A stretch of DNA of 64,000 nucleotides from Spartobacteria bacterium (GTDB lineage Bacteria > Verrucomicrobiota > Verrucomicrobiia > Chthoniobacterales > UBA10450): the NCBI GenBank assembly GCA_003169695.1, contig PNAS01000071.1, positions 53,478 to 117,477 on the forward strand. The letters run 5' to 3'. Below, piece by piece: positions 54,848 through 63,545 of this stretch; position 1 is the stretch's first letter; each line of letters starts with the position of its first letter. A model generated the notes under the pieces. The model ran no database searches, had not been told where the DNA came from, and was given only the letters and a program-made list of their open reading frames with translations. Both the position numbers and the translations under genes were made by a program.

Positions 54848-55372
54848 ATGGAATTTCCGAAAGCAGAAATTGAAGCGCTTTGGTGTCCCTGGCGCGTCGA
54901 GTATTTCGAACAGGAAAAGCCCAACCCCCATTTCCTTTCCGACGCGGCGCGCGCGAGTGATGACGCTGCGCATCTCGTGATCACGCGCCGAAAGAACGCA
55001 TTCCTGATGATGAATCGCTATCCATACAGCGTGGGTCATTTGATGGCCGTGCCCTATCGAAAAACGGCTGACGCTTCATCGTTAGGCGAAAATGAAGTGC
55101 TCGAGCTTTGGAATCTGGCCACGCATGGACAGATGTTGCTGCGTGAAACGATGCATGCGCAGGGTTTCAATGTCGGTTTGAACCTCGGGCAATGCGCCGG
55201 CGCGGGAGTGCCCGATCACTTGCATCTCCACATCGTGCCCCGTTGGAGTGGCGACACGAATTTCATGCCGGTCCTGTCCGGCACGCGCTTGCTCTCCGAA
55301 GGGTTGCGCGGGCTCTACGATAAATTGATCGCGACTCAGGGTCGGGTTGCGGATAAGACTTCTCACTCATGA
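54848..55372 (+). CDS. HIT-family nucleotide hydrolase/transferase
   Basis: About 174 residues. Near the start LWCPWRVEYFEQEKPNPHF matches the HIT family of AP4A phosphorylase type. The catalytic HIT motif HLHLHIVPRW is at about residue 125. NRYPYSVGHLMAVPYR is the conserved substrate loop. Cleaves dinucleotide polyphosphates or transfers AMP; the exact substrate is not clear. ATG 54848 is chosen over TTG 54836 because the homology begins right after it. The 3' end overlaps the next gene (ATGA). Confidence 0.9.
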   Translation: MEFPKAEIEALWCPWRVEYFEQEKPNPHFLSDAARASDDAAHLVITRRKNAFLMMNRYPYSVGHLMAVPYRKTADASSLGENEVLELWNLATHGQMLLRETMHAQGFNVGLNLGQCAGAGVPDHLHLHIVPRWSGDTNFMPVLSGTRLLSEGLRGLYDKLIATQGRVADKTSHS

Positions 55373-56058
55373 CCAGCTGGATCGAGCCGCCGCCAAAGCA
55401 AAAGGGAGTGGGTTGTCTCGGCAAAGGTTGTTTACTGATTGTCATTTTCCTTGTCTTGCTTGTCCTCGCGTTTGTTATCGGCGGCTACACTGGCATCCGA
55501 TATGTCGTGACTTCTCCAAAGCCGAAGGAAATTCCCCCGGTGCAAACTTCAGAGGACGAACAGAACGCAGTTCGCGCTCGGTGGGATGAATTCGACGCTG
55601 CGAGCCGAAACAAACAGGAGACGAGTCCTGTGCTCCCGCCGGCTCCCGATGGGACGCCAACTCCGGACGCGACGCCCGCTTCAGCTAATCGGATCGAGCT
55701 TACGGCCAGCGACATTAACCAGTTGATTGCCAGAAGTCGTAAGGCTCGGGGCAAGGCTTTCGTTTCCATCGACAACGATGTCGCCCGCGTTCAGGTCAGT
55801 GTTCCGCTGGAGAAAGTTGGATTCCGCGGGCGCTATTTGAATGGGGAGTTCGCTGTTCGCGCGTCGCCGGACCGCGATCCCCGGAACCTTCAGGTCACGC
55901 AAATGTCGTTGACGGGTGTTCCGGACGCAGTGCTGAAGGCGCTGCTCGGCACCCGTTCGCTCCGCAGTTATGTGGACGACTTTGCCAACGAGCACGGAAT
56001 CGCGACGTTCACGATCGAGGACAATAAGGTGATTCTCGAGACCAACAGTGGCCGTTGA
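55369..56058 (+). CDS. Single-pass membrane protein of unknown function
   Basis: 229 residues. A short cytoplasmic Pro/Lys start leads to a strong helix CLLIVIFLVLLVLAFVIGGYTGI (about 20-45), a Thr/Pro-rich stretch (about 80-105) and a domain from 105 with ELTASDINQLIARSRKARGKAFVSIDNDVARVQVSVPL and a TFTIEDNKVILETNSG end. I do not recognise the family. It overlaps the HIT gene by four bases and is convergent with the next gene at 56059. Confidence 0.65.
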   Translation: MTSWIEPPPKQKGVGCLGKGCLLIVIFLVLLVLAFVIGGYTGIRYVVTSPKPKEIPPVQTSEDEQNAVRARWDEFDAASRNKQETSPVLPPAPDGTPTPDATPASANRIELTASDINQLIARSRKARGKAFVSIDNDVARVQVSVPLEKVGFRGRYLNGEFAVRASPDRDPRNLQVTQMSLTGVPDAVLKALLGTRSLRSYVDDFANEHGIATFTIEDNKVILETNSGR

Positions 56059-57618
56059 TCACTGCATGATCTCGCGCACAAAGACGTTTAACTGACCATC
56101 GCTCTGTTTGCGCACTTCGGTGATCTCATAAGGGCGTACTTCATCACGGATAACGGTCGTGCCGCGGGCCGGCGGAGTATAACCGGCCGGGAAATCCACG
56201 ACGATTCGCACCGACTGTCCCCCTCCAAGAGGGTGCAAGACGGCGTCGGTTAATCGCGTTTTCGGCCGCAGGACAGCGCGGTTCGGCTCCGTGAAATTAA
56301 CGACGAACTGACCTTTCAGGTAAACGCGCTCGCCGGCGAGCCCGCGGTCTGCGAGATCGCCCAGATCAGAAGTCTGAATGAGCCGGCCCACGGGCATTTT
56401 ACCCGGTGGAAATGTTTTCCACACTCCGCCACCCGCGGTGGAGGCCAGCGAATTGTCTGTGGTTACTGATTGCGCCGGTGAAGCGAGAGGCGCGGAAGAA
56501 ACGGGTGAGGCGGCGGCGATGACCGGAGGCGTGGCTGCGAATGGAATGGAAGCGGCGGATTTCGCGGGCGCGGCGGACGGAATGGCAGGCGGTGGATTTT
56601 GCGCAATCACAGGCGGGACAGTTGAGCTCGCCGGTGCAGGGGTTGGTGTGAGCTTCTTATTCTTCGCCAGCTTCCCGCCTTTTGGCGTGGCAGCGGGTTT
56701 CGGCGGTGGCGTCGGCGAGACGGCGGCAACTTTCGGCGCGTCGACTTGCTGGGCAGGTTCCACCCGAATCAGTGCGTTTTCTGCCGGGGGTGGCGGAGTG
56801 GGGGCAAGTCCAGCGACCACGGAGCTCTGGCGGTTTGGCGAGATACGCTCGCGATAGCGGGTCTCCGCGCCAACGCGGGTCGATTCTTTGAAAAGCGGCC
56901 AGCCGGCCTTCAGGTTCAAATCGAGCGGAGGCTCGAGCGTGAAGGTGCCGGGCCCACGCGTCACGGTGTAACTGCCGTAAAGCAGAGGCATCGCAGTGAT
57001 CATGATGCGGCCGTCCGACAATCGCTCCGCATGAATCACCGCGGAGAGATCGTGCGTGCGCTCAAGTTTGATTTCCAGCCCGGTGACAAGCGTTTGCCTC
57101 ATCAGTGGCAGAACCTGCGGGTCGGACGGGTAGACATGCTCCATCAACGTTTCACCGTGATCGACCGCGTTCGTGAGCGCGATCATCCCTGAAGTGAAAA
57201 CATCATTCGGCGTCAGCTCCCGCGCTTCCATGATATTGAAGCGACCCACGACATATGGAACGAGGCCGCGCACACTCTGGAAATTTCGGATGTAGTTCCG
57301 AGCGAGCTCCGCATTGGTTTTTCCCAGCTCCGTCGGGCTCATCGCGATGTATCGATCGTAAAGTTGTTTCGCGGTAAGGAATTCCCCTGAGGGCGCCGCC
57401 GTTAATTCAAAGCGCTTGGTCGGATCGATCTTGTGCAGCTTCTTCAGAATGCGGTAGCTGTCCGGTCGTTCCGGTTGGCCGAAAATGTAAAAACTTCCGA
57501 GCCACGCAGCGAAGGCAAGACCAGTGAGGAGAAGGATTGCGACCGACCATCCGAACAGATTGCTTTTCCGCCGTGGACGCCCGTACGACTCCTCGTAGCG
57601 AAAATAGTCTCGATCCAT
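56059..57618 (-). CDS. Single-pass membrane protein with Pro/Ala-rich linker, unknown
   Basis: 519 residues. A basic start is followed by one helix (LFGWSVAILLLTGLAFAAWLGSFYIF). A mixed domain follows to about residue 260 (LTAAPSGEFLTAKQLYDRYIAMSPTEL, DLSAVIHAERLSDGRIMITAMPLLYGSYTVTRGPG). Residues 270-400 are Pro/Ala/Ser-rich linker, and the end is a compact domain with GRLIQTSDLGDLADRGLAGERVYLKGQFVVNFTEPNRAVLRPK. No family recognised. The next gene upstream, a HesB-type carrier, ends 33 bp before it on the same strand. Confidence 0.65.
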   Translation of the reverse strand: MDRDYFRYEESYGRPRRKSNLFGWSVAILLLTGLAFAAWLGSFYIFGQPERPDSYRILKKLHKIDPTKRFELTAAPSGEFLTAKQLYDRYIAMSPTELGKTNAELARNYIRNFQSVRGLVPYVVGRFNIMEARELTPNDVFTSGMIALTNAVDHGETLMEHVYPSDPQVLPLMRQTLVTGLEIKLERTHDLSAVIHAERLSDGRIMITAMPLLYGSYTVTRGPGTFTLEPPLDLNLKAGWPLFKESTRVGAETRYRERISPNRQSSVVAGLAPTPPPPAENALIRVEPAQQVDAPKVAAVSPTPPPKPAATPKGGKLAKNKKLTPTPAPASSTVPPVIAQNPPPAIPSAAPAKSAASIPFAATPPVIAAASPVSSAPLASPAQSVTTDNSLASTAGGGVWKTFPPGKMPVGRLIQTSDLGDLADRGLAGERVYLKGQFVVNFTEPNRAVLRPKTRLTDAVLHPLGGGQSVRIVVDFPAGYTPPARGTTVIRDEVRPYEITEVRKQSDGQLNVFVREIMQ

Positions 57619-57650
57619 CTACACGCGCCCGCTTCGCGAACGATTCGTTT

Positions 57651-57986
57651 TCAAGCAGGGCGTGCTGCTTCGAAAGACGTACCGCAGCCGCAGGTCCGGG
57701 CAGCATTCGGATTTTCGATATGAAAGCCGGTCCCGGTCAGCCCGTCGTGATAATCGAGGGTCGAGCCGCGCAAATAATCTGCGCTTTCGCTGTCGACCAG
57801 AAATTCGACACCTTCCTTTTCGACAATCGAATCCCCGGCTTTTTGGCGGTCGAGTGACATTTCGTATTGCAGCCCGGAGCATCCGCCTTTTGCGATCTGC
57901 ACCCGCAGTCCTTTTCGATCATTCGGGGCTTGAGCCTTGAGCAAGACGCGAAGCTGGCGCACTGCGTTGTCCGTTACGTTGATCAT
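57651..57986 (-). CDS. A-type iron-sulfur carrier (IscA/ErpA family)
   Basis: About 111 residues from ATG 57986. The three cluster-ligand Cys are present: one in KGGCSGLQYEMSL and two in the C-terminal TCGCGTSF. INVTDNAVRQLRVLLK at the start and FLVDSESADYLRGSTLDYHDGLTGTGFHIENPNA are typical. The gene delivers Fe-S clusters to apo-proteins such as radical SAM enzymes (lipA at 32 kb is a known type of client). IscA, ErpA or SufA cannot be separated by eye. It diverges from mutL by 196 bp. Confidence 0.93.
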   Translation of the reverse strand: MINVTDNAVRQLRVLLKAQAPNDRKGLRVQIAKGGCSGLQYEMSLDRQKAGDSIVEKEGVEFLVDSESADYLRGSTLDYHDGLTGTGFHIENPNAARTCGCGTSFEAARPA

Positions 57987-58077
57987 CGAGCGTACGAAAT
58001 TATCGCGTCGCTGGGTCAAGTCAAACCAGGTGGTCGGTCTAAGAGCGGCGCGGGCAATAATATCTTACAAGGAATCT

Positions 58078-58110
58078 GCGCTTCGCACAGCGAAGGGGCT
58101 ACACCAGCGC
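58078..58110. repeat. Dispersed repeat with CTTCG-CACAG-CGAAG hairpin
   Basis: Inverted repeat CTTCG/CGAAG with CACAG loop at 58081-58095, in a stretch reading GCGCTTCGCACAGCGAAGGGGCTACACCAGCGCCGT. It is close to the stretch near 2054-2105 (GCGCTTCGCAGAGCGAAGCGGCCACAGCGC...CCAGCGCCGT). Two copies far apart in the window define an intergenic dispersed element. Confidence 0.65.
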
Positions 58111-58182
58111 CGTGAATCAATCGAGCTAGAGAAATCCGGATTTTAATTCGCCCAATTCGAGGGAAAATCTAAATTACCAGAG

Positions 58183-59973
58183 ATGAGCCGCATTCGCCTA
58201 CTGCCGGAAATTCTTGCGAGTCAGGTGGCCGCTGGCGAAGTGGTGGAGCGGCCGGCCTCAGTCGTGAAGGAGCTGGTCGAGAACAGCATCGATGCCGGTG
58301 CGCGCAAAATAGAGGTCATCATTCGGCGCGGTGGGATTTCACTTGTCCGCGTCGTCGATGACGGCTGCGGGATGGACCGAGACGATGCTTTGCTTTCCCT
58401 GGAACGGCACGCGACCAGCAAGATCCGCACGGCGGCTGATCTGGCAGCGATCGCGACGCTTGGCTTTAGGGGCGAAGCGTTGCCGAGCATTGCAAGCGTG
58501 TCGCGGTTCCGGTTGACCACGCGCGAACCCGAGGCAATTGCCGGCACCGAAATCATTGTCGCGGGCGGACGCATCGAAACGGTCCGCGATGGTGGAGAAG
58601 CGCCGGGAACGCAAGTGGAGGTGCGATCGATTTTTTACAATCTGCCGGCGCGGCGGAAATTTTTGCGTTCCGAAAACACGGAGAGCCGGAACATCGAGCA
58701 CCAGCTTCATCTGCAAGCGACCGGTCATCCGGAAATCGCTTTTGCGTTGGTGCGCGATGACCGGATCGCGTTCCAACTTCCGGCCGCCGCGAACCTGCTC
58801 GAACGCATTCGCGATTTACACGGAAGCGAACTCGTCGAGCGTCTTCTGCCGGTCGATGAATCTTCCGCCTCCGCCAGGATTCGAATCCGCGGATTGATCG
58901 GCCAGGCGGGGGTGAGCCGGCAGAGCCGCGCCCAACAACTCGTCTTTGTCAACGGCCGCGCGATTGAAAGCCCGGTGCTTACCGCCGCACTGCGAGAGGG
59001 ATACCACACCGCTCTCATGAAAGGTCAATTTCCTGTAACATTTCTTTTTCTCGACCTCGATCCTTCCGCGGTGGATGTGAACGTGCATCCGGCAAAGCGC
59101 GAAGTGCGCTTTCGCGATCCCGCCGGCGTGCGGGAAGCGGTGGTCGAAACGATTCGCGAGACACTGGAAAGTGGACGGCGCGATTGGCAGAAGCAGTTTC
59201 AAAAACCTTCCATCGGGCCGATTGCGTCCCATCAGGAAGATACCTTCGCTGCGGCGCCCACATTCCAACCTGCCGCGCTCTCGCCATCTAGCGAACCCGC
59301 CTTCCATTCTGTCAGCTGGAGCGAAGGCGAGGGACCTCGCGATCTACGGGACGTGTGGAAATCAAACGATGCGATCAATATCGCGGGCGTCTCGCGTCAA
59401 TTCCAGATCATCGGCATCCTAAACAAGCTTTATGTCCTGATGGAAAACCAGGACGGCCTCGTCCTCGTCGATCAGCATGCAGCACATGAACGGATCTTGT
59501 TTGAAGAGCTGCGCCGGCGCATGGAGGAGCAGGGGGTTCCTTCGCAGCGATTGCTCCTCGCGCAAACATTCGAGCTCGCGCCACGCGACGCGGAATGGGT
59601 GGAGCGCAACGCGGCGACCCTGCAAAAGATGGGTATCGGTATCGAGCCCTTTGGTCAAAACGCCTTCAAGATCGACAGCCTCCCGACGTTTCTCGACGTC
59701 TCGGATCCGATCTCTTTCATGCGCAAAGTTATCGACGGCCTCAAAAGCGCGAGCAACGGAAGCTCACCGCTCCGGCTGGGCGAAGATATGATCGCGAAAA
59801 CGGTTTGCCGGCATGCGGTCAAGGCAAACGATCCGCTGGGTTACCTGGAGGTCGAGAAACTGATCAGCGATTTGCTCGAGTGCGATTTGCCTTACTGCTG
59901 TCCACATGGCCGGCCGACGATGATTCAGATCTCGCTGACCGAGCTGGAGAAAAAGTTTGGCCGGAAAGTGTAG
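58183..59973 (+). CDS. mutL: DNA mismatch repair protein MutL
   Basis: 596 residues with GHKL ATPase. Motifs: IRLLPEILASQVAAGEVVERPASVVKELVENSIDA (I), DDGCGMDRDDALLSLERHATSKI (II) and GFRGEALPSIASV (III), then the transducer with NVHPAKREVRFRD. The C-terminal dimerisation domain begins near 400 with FQIIGILNKLYVLMENQDGLVLVDQHAAHER. The Zn-endonuclease DQHAAHER motif is present, and the end is PHGRPTMIQISLTELEKKFGRKV. This makes it a latent endonuclease type. Confidence 0.97.
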   Translation: MSRIRLLPEILASQVAAGEVVERPASVVKELVENSIDAGARKIEVIIRRGGISLVRVVDDGCGMDRDDALLSLERHATSKIRTAADLAAIATLGFRGEALPSIASVSRFRLTTREPEAIAGTEIIVAGGRIETVRDGGEAPGTQVEVRSIFYNLPARRKFLRSENTESRNIEHQLHLQATGHPEIAFALVRDDRIAFQLPAAANLLERIRDLHGSELVERLLPVDESSASARIRIRGLIGQAGVSRQSRAQQLVFVNGRAIESPVLTAALREGYHTALMKGQFPVTFLFLDLDPSAVDVNVHPAKREVRFRDPAGVREAVVETIRETLESGRRDWQKQFQKPSIGPIASHQEDTFAAAPTFQPAALSPSSEPAFHSVSWSEGEGPRDLRDVWKSNDAINIAGVSRQFQIIGILNKLYVLMENQDGLVLVDQHAAHERILFEELRRRMEEQGVPSQRLLLAQTFELAPRDAEWVERNAATLQKMGIGIEPFGQNAFKIDSLPTFLDVSDPISFMRKVIDGLKSASNGSSPLRLGEDMIAKTVCRHAVKANDPLGYLEVEKLISDLLECDLPYCCPHGRPTMIQISLTELEKKFGRKV

Positions 59974-60003
59974 CACGGCCTTCCAGGTTGCATTCCAGAA
60001 GGT

Positions 60004-60022
60004 CGCGAGCGGGAAGCTCGCG
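60004..60022. terminator. Perfect hairpin CGCGAGC-GGGAA-GCTCGCG between mutL and hydrolase
   Basis: A perfect 7 bp stem lies between the convergent mutL and hydrolase genes, just before the hydrolase stop at 60023. Without a U run it could still stop transcription from both sides or be a REP-like element. The neighbouring GTAG...CTACCCC sequence resembles post-stop hairpins at 3590 and 22982. Confidence 0.5.
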
Positions 60023-61048
60023 CTACCCCTTCCAGTGCTTCGCGATCAAGGCTTTGATCGGTGCGGTTTGCAATCGGTAGTTTTCCTGTTCGTGGTGCGG
60101 TATCTCCGGAAGCCACTTCCACCAATACATTCCCGCGAGAAAAGGGTGTTTGGCCGGAAGGCCCAGGGCGATGTCAATGCAACGCGCCTGGATTTCCGTC
60201 GCGTGCTCGCCACCGGTCTTGAATGCCCACGGCTCGGTCGCGGCGCGCGAGCTTTCGTTGTAGCCGATCTCAGTAAAGAGAAATTGTTTGCCGTTTTGTT
60301 TTGAGAATCTCTCGAGCTCCGCGCATCGCTTTTCCCACGCCGCCGCGATTTCAGGCGCGCTCGGGTCGGCTGTTTTCGTCAGTGGGAAATAAGCGAGCAC
60401 GCCGATGTAATCGAGCGCGTCCCAAAATTTCACCTCTGCATATTCATTCCAGTTCGCGCCGTATGTCACTTTGCCGTGGTAGACCGCTCGCACCGCGGCG
60501 ATGATCTTCCGCCAGTGCTCATCATACTTCTGCGCGTAGGAGTATTCGAGTCCCACGCAAAACACCTCGGCATGCTCGGCTTCGGCGAGCGCTGCCATTT
60601 GCACGATCCACGTCTCGTATTCATCGAAAAAGGTGTTCCATTCTTCCGGCGTGGCAAAATTGATCTCGCCGCGCCATAAAAATTTTGTGCCCCAGTAGGC
60701 GATGTGCGGAATAAGCATGGTCGACATTCCGCGCTCGTGTGCCCATCGCAGTGGCGTCGTGATGTGAGTGGTGCTGGCGCCCGACCGGCGCCCGCTTATG
60801 ACATGTCCGTCTTCGCGGATTTGCGCATAAGGATGGATCGCGATGCTGTTCACGCCTAACGACTTCAATTCATCGAGCGCCGTCTCCATCTCTGGCATCT
60901 GCCATTCAATGCCCCACGTCTGGCACGAGACGGTTACGCCTTTGAAAAGCGGCAACGGAGCAGACTGCCCAGCGGGCGATGGGATTGCCGCGCTGATGAG
61001 CAGTAGTCCGGAAAGCGCAAAGGCTGAAGGCCAGAGTAATCGTTTCAT
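60023..61048 (-). CDS. Exported TIM-barrel glycoside hydrolase-like protein (GH113 style)
   Basis: About 341 residues with a signal peptide (RLLWPSAFALSGLLLISAAIPSPAG). KGVTVSCQTWGIEWQMPEMETALDELKSLGVNSIAIHPYAQI, then GLEYSYAQKY (possible acid Glu), then FLFTEIGYNESSRAATEPW (Glu as nucleophile) give a clan-A-like barrel. WWKWLPEIPHHEQENY near the end resembles GH113 and related families. Substrate is not predictable (mannan or other beta-glycan is a guess). ATG at 61048 is preferred to the upstream codon at 61090. Convergent with mutL. Confidence 0.7.
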   Translation of the reverse strand: MKRLLWPSAFALSGLLLISAAIPSPAGQSAPLPLFKGVTVSCQTWGIEWQMPEMETALDELKSLGVNSIAIHPYAQIREDGHVISGRRSGASTTHITTPLRWAHERGMSTMLIPHIAYWGTKFLWRGEINFATPEEWNTFFDEYETWIVQMAALAEAEHAEVFCVGLEYSYAQKYDEHWRKIIAAVRAVYHGKVTYGANWNEYAEVKFWDALDYIGVLAYFPLTKTADPSAPEIAAAWEKRCAELERFSKQNGKQFLFTEIGYNESSRAATEPWAFKTGGEHATEIQARCIDIALGLPAKHPFLAGMYWWKWLPEIPHHEQENYRLQTAPIKALIAKHWKG

Positions 61049-61213
61049 GGTGGCCGTCGCGCAGTTTAGCTGCGAAAGAGCCGCGCACAAAGGGGAGCTG
61101 CGGCTTGAGCGATTGGGAAACGAATTTCCGCGAGCGAGTACGGTGCCAATACTGGGTTCGTCCTTGTGTCAGCGATAGCCTTCGCTGATTGGTGTTAGAC
61201 GAAAGGCGAGTTG
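61049..61213. promoter_or_regulatory. Divergent region between hydrolase and gmd
   Basis: 165 bp between the leftward hydrolase and the rightward gmd-uppP pair, so both promoters must be here. I recognise no sure -35/-10 boxes or operator by eye, and no hairpin. Confidence 0.35.
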
Positions 61214-62212
61214 ATGAATCGAAACCCAAAGACTGCGCTGATAACCGGCATCACCGGCCAGGATGGTTCGTACCTTGCGGAATTGCTTCTCGGAAAAGGG
61301 TACGCCGTCCATGGTGTTGTTCGGCGAACCAGCAATCTCCTGCGCTCGCGCGTCGAACATTTGCGGCGCGACGAAAACGTTTACGACAAACGTCTTTTCT
61401 TGCATTACGGAGATCTTTCCGATGGAACCACCTTGCGGCGCATCTTTTCGAAAGTGCAGCCCGCGGAAATCTATCATCTCGCCGGGCAGAGCCACGTGGG
61501 TTTGAGCTTCGAAATTCCGGAATCCACTTGCGATGAAATCGGAATGGCGACGCTGCGGCTGCTTGAGATCGCGCGCGATCAGGCAGAGCCGGTGAAAATT
61601 TATCACGCCTCCAGCTCCGAGATTTTTGGGAATGCAACGGAATCGCCGCAGACAGAAACAACTCCACTCCTGCCGTCGAGCCCTTACGGTTGCGCCAAAG
61701 CTTTCGCCACGCAGCTTGCTCGCGTCTACCGCGATTCGTACGGTCTCTTTGTTTGCAACGGTATTCTTTATAACCATGAATCGCCGCGGCGGGGCGAAAA
61801 CTTTGTCACTCGCAAAATCGCGCGCGCCGTGGCGCGGATCGCCCGTGGTCTCGAGGACGAACTGGTTCTCGGCAGCCTGGAAAGTCGGCGCGACTGGGGC
61901 CGCGCGCAGGATTACGTTGTCGCGATGTGGCTGATGTTGCAGCACGAAAAACCGGACGATTATGTTGTCGCGACCGGCGAGACGCACTCGGTGCGCGAGT
62001 TTGTCGAAGCCGCCTTCGCGGTCGTTAAGTTGCCGTGGGAAAAATACGTGAGGCACAACCGCGCGTTCGATCGGCTTAACGATCCAGCACATCTGGTTGG
62101 TTCGGCTGAAAAGATTAAAGCGACCTTGGGTTGGCAGCCCACCGGCTCTTTCGTCGAGCTCGTCCGCGAGATGGTTGAAGCAGAGCTGGCAGACGCCTCC
62201 ATAAAATCATGA
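61214..62212 (+). CDS. gmd: GDP-mannose 4,6-dehydratase
   Basis: SDR enzyme making GDP-4-keto-6-deoxymannose, which the Fcl enzyme encoded at 50.8 kb turns into GDP-fucose. 332 residues. Rossmann loop LITGITGQDGSYLAELLLGKGYAVHGVVRR, active site EIYHLAGQSHVGLSFE, SSSEIFG, SSPYGCAKAFATQL and LYNHESPRRGENFVTRKI are characteristic. The ATG at 61214 follows a TTG. The stop overlaps the uppP start as ATGA. Confidence 0.95.
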   Translation: MNRNPKTALITGITGQDGSYLAELLLGKGYAVHGVVRRTSNLLRSRVEHLRRDENVYDKRLFLHYGDLSDGTTLRRIFSKVQPAEIYHLAGQSHVGLSFEIPESTCDEIGMATLRLLEIARDQAEPVKIYHASSSEIFGNATESPQTETTPLLPSSPYGCAKAFATQLARVYRDSYGLFVCNGILYNHESPRRGENFVTRKIARAVARIARGLEDELVLGSLESRRDWGRAQDYVVAMWLMLQHEKPDDYVVATGETHSVREFVEAAFAVVKLPWEKYVRHNRAFDRLNDPAHLVGSAEKIKATLGWQPTGSFVELVREMVEAELADASIKS

Positions 62213-63078
62213 ATGATTATCTCATCTCCGTCCTGCTTGGCATCGTCGAAGGCCTGACTGAGTTCCTGCCGATCAGCTCGACGGCCCATCTGCGGATCGC
62301 CGAAGTGCTGCTCCGGCTCGATCTCCACGACAGCTTTTGGAAAATGTACACTATCGTGATTCAGCTCGGCGCCATCCTGGCGCTGCCGGTCTATTTTCGA
62401 GAAACCATCGCGAAATTTATTTCTTCGTTTCCGGCTGGAGAACGTGGGGACCGCACTGTTTTTACGCATCCATTGAGCTTGACGCTCATCGCGTTTGTCA
62501 TCACCGCCATTCCAGCGTGGCTGCTGACAAAGCAGATCGGCCGGAATTTGGAGAGCCTGACGGTGATGGCGTGGGCCATTCTCATCGGTGGCGTGATCAT
62601 GTGGATCGTGGACGCGATTTGCACGAGGCCGCGAACGGCACACATGGAAGAGATGAGTTTGCCGCAAGCGGCGTGGATCGGAGCGGTGCAGATTCTCTCC
62701 GCGGTGTTTCCGGGCACTTCGCGCTCCATGTGCACGATCGCGGCGGGACAAACTGGTGGATTGTCGCGCTCGGCTGCGCTCGAGTTTTCGTTTTTTCTCT
62801 CGATGCCGACGATGGCTGTCGCGACTGGTTACGATCTACTCAAGACAATCGCGCCGCATCAACACGATACATCTGATGCTGCCATCGCTCCGCTCGCGAT
62901 GAACGCCCACGGATGGGTCGTACTCGGGATCGGGTTCGCCGTTTCGTTTGTCGTCGCATTAGGCGTCGTAGCGTGGTTCATGCGCTGGGTGCGCGCCCGT
63001 GGTTTCGCGCCCTTTGCCATTTACCGGATCGTGCTGGGCATCACGTTGCTGGTGCTCATAGCCCGAGGTCTGATTTAG
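62209..63078 (+). CDS. uppP: Undecaprenyl-diphosphatase
   Basis: Membrane enzyme (BacA/UppP) that recycles undecaprenyl pyrophosphate to the lipid carrier for peptidoglycan and other surface glycans. 289 residues. LGIVEGLTEFLPISSTAHLRI is the conserved first motif (Glu and the SSTAH), and AVFPGTSRSMCTIAAGQTGGLSRSAALEFSFFLSMPTMA is the second conserved motif (PGTSRS). Eight or so helices follow. It overlaps gmd, so activated sugar and lipid carrier supply may be co-expressed. Confidence 0.95.
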   Translation: MNDYLISVLLGIVEGLTEFLPISSTAHLRIAEVLLRLDLHDSFWKMYTIVIQLGAILALPVYFRETIAKFISSFPAGERGDRTVFTHPLSLTLIAFVITAIPAWLLTKQIGRNLESLTVMAWAILIGGVIMWIVDAICTRPRTAHMEEMSLPQAAWIGAVQILSAVFPGTSRSMCTIAAGQTGGLSRSAALEFSFFLSMPTMAVATGYDLLKTIAPHQHDTSDAAIAPLAMNAHGWVVLGIGFAVSFVVALGVVAWFMRWVRARGFAPFAIYRIVLGITLLVLIARGLI

Positions 63079-63112
63079 CGAAAGAAGTGAAGGACGACGC
63101 CATCTGCCGGAC

Positions 63113-63480
63113 TTGCAGAGCTGCGTACTTTGCGAGGACGTTCGCTGCGAATTCGATGGAATGCAGACGCTCATCGGCGTGGTTAACGTGATTCCGGCCC
63201 AGTCGCTCCCGGTCAATTACCTTCGGCTCTGTATTTGGTCCCGCTGGTGCAGCGGTTCCGGGAGGTTCCGGCAAAAATCGCGGATTGCGGGCGCGGACGA
63301 GCAACAAGTGATTGCGTTGAACTGAAGGAAATGGAAGGGCATGCCACGAATGTCCACTACTGCGGCGGCATTCAATTCCAGCAATTCGGCTTGCACCACG
63401 TAGAGATTTTTCTGGAGAACGAGCTGCGTTTGCGCTTTTCGTTACCAGTCGTGCGAGTCATCGCCGCACAGCCACAATAA
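63113..63480 (+). pseudogene. Frameshifted conserved protein (DUF6941-like)
   Basis: In one frame (from TTG 63113) I read LPDLQSCVLCEDVRCEFDGM, then QTLIGVVNVIPAQSLPVNYLRL and GSGRFRQKSRI, the look of small Verrucomicrobia/Planctomycetes proteins with a DDVR/EDVR start (DUF6941-type). Near 63318 this frame ends with AAC TGA, and the continuation ELKEMEGHATNVHYCGGIQFQQFGLHHVEIFLENELRLRF is in another frame, ending at 63480. So one indel separates the halves: a decayed gene or an assembly error. It lacks a clear ATG at the start. Confidence 0.7.
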
Positions 63481-63545
63481 GTTACGGCAAAAATCAGAAC
63501 AGAGCGCTTGCCAGAAAGCGCCGGGAAGCCTAAAAAGGGCGCTTC

